Positions 62,778 through 64,000 of a stretch of 64,000 bases of DNA are shown here, piece by piece. Source of the DNA: Acidobacteria bacterium Ga0077553. GTDB lineage: Bacteria; Acidobacteriota; Terriglobia; Bryobacterales; Bryobacteraceae. The notes beneath the pieces were generated by a model. That model was not told where the DNA came from and did not search any database. It saw nothing but the letters and a program-made list of their open reading frames with translations. Made by a program: the position numbers and the translations under genes. The stretch is taken from positions 1 to 64,000 of the forward strand of contig LNFE01000265.1 in assembly GCA_001464575.1 (NCBI GenBank). The letters run 5' to 3'. Position 1 is the first letter of the stretch, and every line of letters starts with the position of its first letter.

Positions 62778-64000
62778 CCGAGTGAGGCTGGCTGGAGCAG
62801 TTCGCTGATCTTTCCTTCGCTGTCAGCGAAGGTATCGAGATGCACCCCGACCTTGTCGAGGAGTGTCAGGTGCAGATTGGCCAAGGGCGTGGGCTGCTTG
62901 TAGCGGAGATGGTGTCCGCCCTTTACCTTGCCGGCGGCGCCGCCGGCGACGACGATCGGCAGATTCACATGGTCGTGGACGTCGGGGTTGCCCATGCCGC
63001 TGCCGCAAAGCAGCAGAGAGTTATCGAGCAGCGTGCCGTTACCTTCCCGGGTAGATTTGAGCTTGCCCAGGAAATAGGAAAACAGACTCATGTGGTAGGC
63101 GTTAATTTTGGCCACACGGGCCATCTTCTCCGGGTCGCCCGAGTGGTGGGTCAGGGGGTGATGCGGATCGGTCACGCCCGCCTCGGGATAAACCCGCGTA
63201 CTGGCCTCGCGTGCTAACTGGAAGGAGATGACGCGGGTGATGTCCGCCTGCATGGCGAGCACCTGGAGATCGAACATGAGCTTGGCGTGGTCTCCATAGG
63301 AAGCGGGTACACCGACAGGGCGATCGACATCCGGAAGGGCCGAGCCGTCGGTTTGCTTTTCGGCCTTCTGGATGCGCCGCTCCACTTCGCGAACGGCTTC
63401 GAGATACTCTCCAACTTTCGTGCGATCGCCGGCGCCGAGTTGGCCCTGAAGCCGGGCGATGTCAGAAGACACCCAGTCGAGAATGCTCGCATTCTTGCGC
63501 AACTCCGCACGCCGTTCGGCCGCGCTGCCCCCTTCGCCAAACAGGCGTTCAAACACCAGGCGAGGATGGGCTTCCGCCGGCAGAGGGGTTGTAGGCGACG
63601 ACCAGGACAAATTGTTCTGGTAAACGCACGCATAGCCGTTGTCGCAGTTGCCGATGGTGGTGAGCAGATCCATCGCCAGTTCCATGGACGGCAGGGGCGA
63701 ATCCTTGCCGATATGGCGGGCCGCGATCTGGTCGACCGTGGTGCCGAGTTCGTAATCTGTTCCTTCCGTCAGCTTGGCCTTGGCGGCACTGAGGAAGGCG
63801 GCATTCGCGGTGGCGTGGTTGCCGGGCGAATAGGCGTTCTTCAGTTCAAGATTACTGATGACGGTCAGTTGATCGAGGTACGGAATGAGGGATTGAAGAG
63901 TCGGCGAAAGCCGGGTCATCCGCCCGAGTTCGGGCGGGGTCCACTGCGAAATCGTCGCTCCCATGGGGATGTAGACAAAGCCCAAACGGCGGACGGGCGA
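62774..64000 (-). CDS. DUF1552 protein (partial, N-terminus off window)
   Basis: At least 408 residues of a DUF1552 protein, open to the right edge. Family segments include RLGFVYIPMGATISQWTP, SNLELKNAYSPGNHATANAAFLSAAK, SMELAMDLLTTIGNCDNGYACVYQNNLSW, RLVFERLFGEGG, SDPEKMA-type HSGDPEKMARVAKINAYHMSLF and LLLCGSGMGNPDVHDHVNLPIVVAGGAAG. It belongs to the subgroup with a canonical C-terminal TFADSEGKISEL. The leader and probably a DUF1592-type cytochrome gene would lie beyond the edge. It is coupled to the ankyrin gene by ATGA. Confidence 0.92.
   Translation of the reverse strand, partial: SPVRRLGFVYIPMGATISQWTPPELGRMTRLSPTLQSLIPYLDQLTVISNLELKNAYSPGNHATANAAFLSAAKAKLTEGTDYELGTTVDQIAARHIGKDSPLPSMELAMDLLTTIGNCDNGYACVYQNNLSWSSPTTPLPAEAHPRLVFERLFGEGGSAAERRAELRKNASILDWVSSDIARLQGQLGAGDRTKVGEYLEAVREVERRIQKAEKQTDGSALPDVDRPVGVPASYGDHAKLMFDLQVLAMQADITRVISFQLAREASTRVYPEAGVTDPHHPLTHHSGDPEKMARVAKINAYHMSLFSYFLGKLKSTREGNGTLLDNSLLLCGSGMGNPDVHDHVNLPIVVAGGAAGKVKGGHHLRYKQPTPLANLHLTLLDKVGVHLDTFADSEGKISELLQPASLG

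Overview
The window comes from a GC-rich bacterium that is most likely an acidobacterium of the Bryobacterales/Solibacter type. This placement is inferred from gene families, not from a marker gene. The families are paired planctomycete-type cytochrome (DUF1587/1592/1588/1585) and DUF1552 genes, a giant TonB-dependent receptor with a carboxypeptidase-regulatory N-terminus, ECF sigma factors coupled to Ser/Thr kinases with long C-terminal repeat regions, a kinase fused to a formylglycine-generating-enzyme-like domain, DUF1080, a SelA-like PLP enzyme with a Tat-like leader, and many small exported enzymes.

Layout. 1-6756: a secreted S10 carboxypeptidase (runs off the left edge) with an ACS-type MFS transporter, two small envelope genes, and a tightly overlapping catabolic operon (acetamidase/formamidase, enolase-superfamily enzyme, amidohydrolase, membrane protein). 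6785-12706: two esterases, DUF1080, acyltransferase, secreted FAD oxidoreductase and a DUF2383 protein. 13332-21449: PSD-type cytochrome, DUF1552, SDR, DUF5009-like acyltransferase and a PQQ-propeller protein. 21467-28947: a TamA/BamA-like outer-membrane protein (with an apparent frameshift), a short SurA-like chaperone and a TamB-like protein. 28949-34638: TonB receptor operon with an S1/P1-nuclease-like protein and a YdcF protein. 34697-42306: a coupled operon reading sigma, kinase, globin, sigma, kinase, DUF4105, divergent from a kinase-FGE fusion. 44022-45185: acyltransferase.

45310-55786 is an integrative element of about 10.4 kb inserted in the 3' end of a tRNA-Pro(TGG) gene. It has exact 47-bp direct repeats at its two ends, a tyrosine integrase next to the intact tRNA, two small excisionase-like HTH proteins, a Toprim/VapE-type primase-helicase, and an iteron-flanked AT-rich block just after that gene which looks like a replication origin. 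A second set of three 21-bp repeats, short CGTCACAA repeats near both ends, and a palindromic site repeated in the two divergent promoter regions complete the picture. No capsid, portal, terminase or conjugation gene is visible, so it resembles a P4-like or satellite-type self-replicating island rather than a prophage or ICE. Its left half carries unrecognised cargo, including two adjacent exported proteins and a decayed ParB-like gene. This element is the most novel part of the window.

55843-64000: a HEAT-repeat protein, a sulfatase pseudogene whose deletion removes the active-site motif, a SelA-like PLP enzyme, a GT-C glycosyltransferase, an ankyrin protein and a second DUF1552 gene running off the right edge. 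Many genes overlap by ATGA or TGATG and are probably translationally coupled. Long open frames opposite real genes are abundant because of the GC-rich codon use and were discarded.
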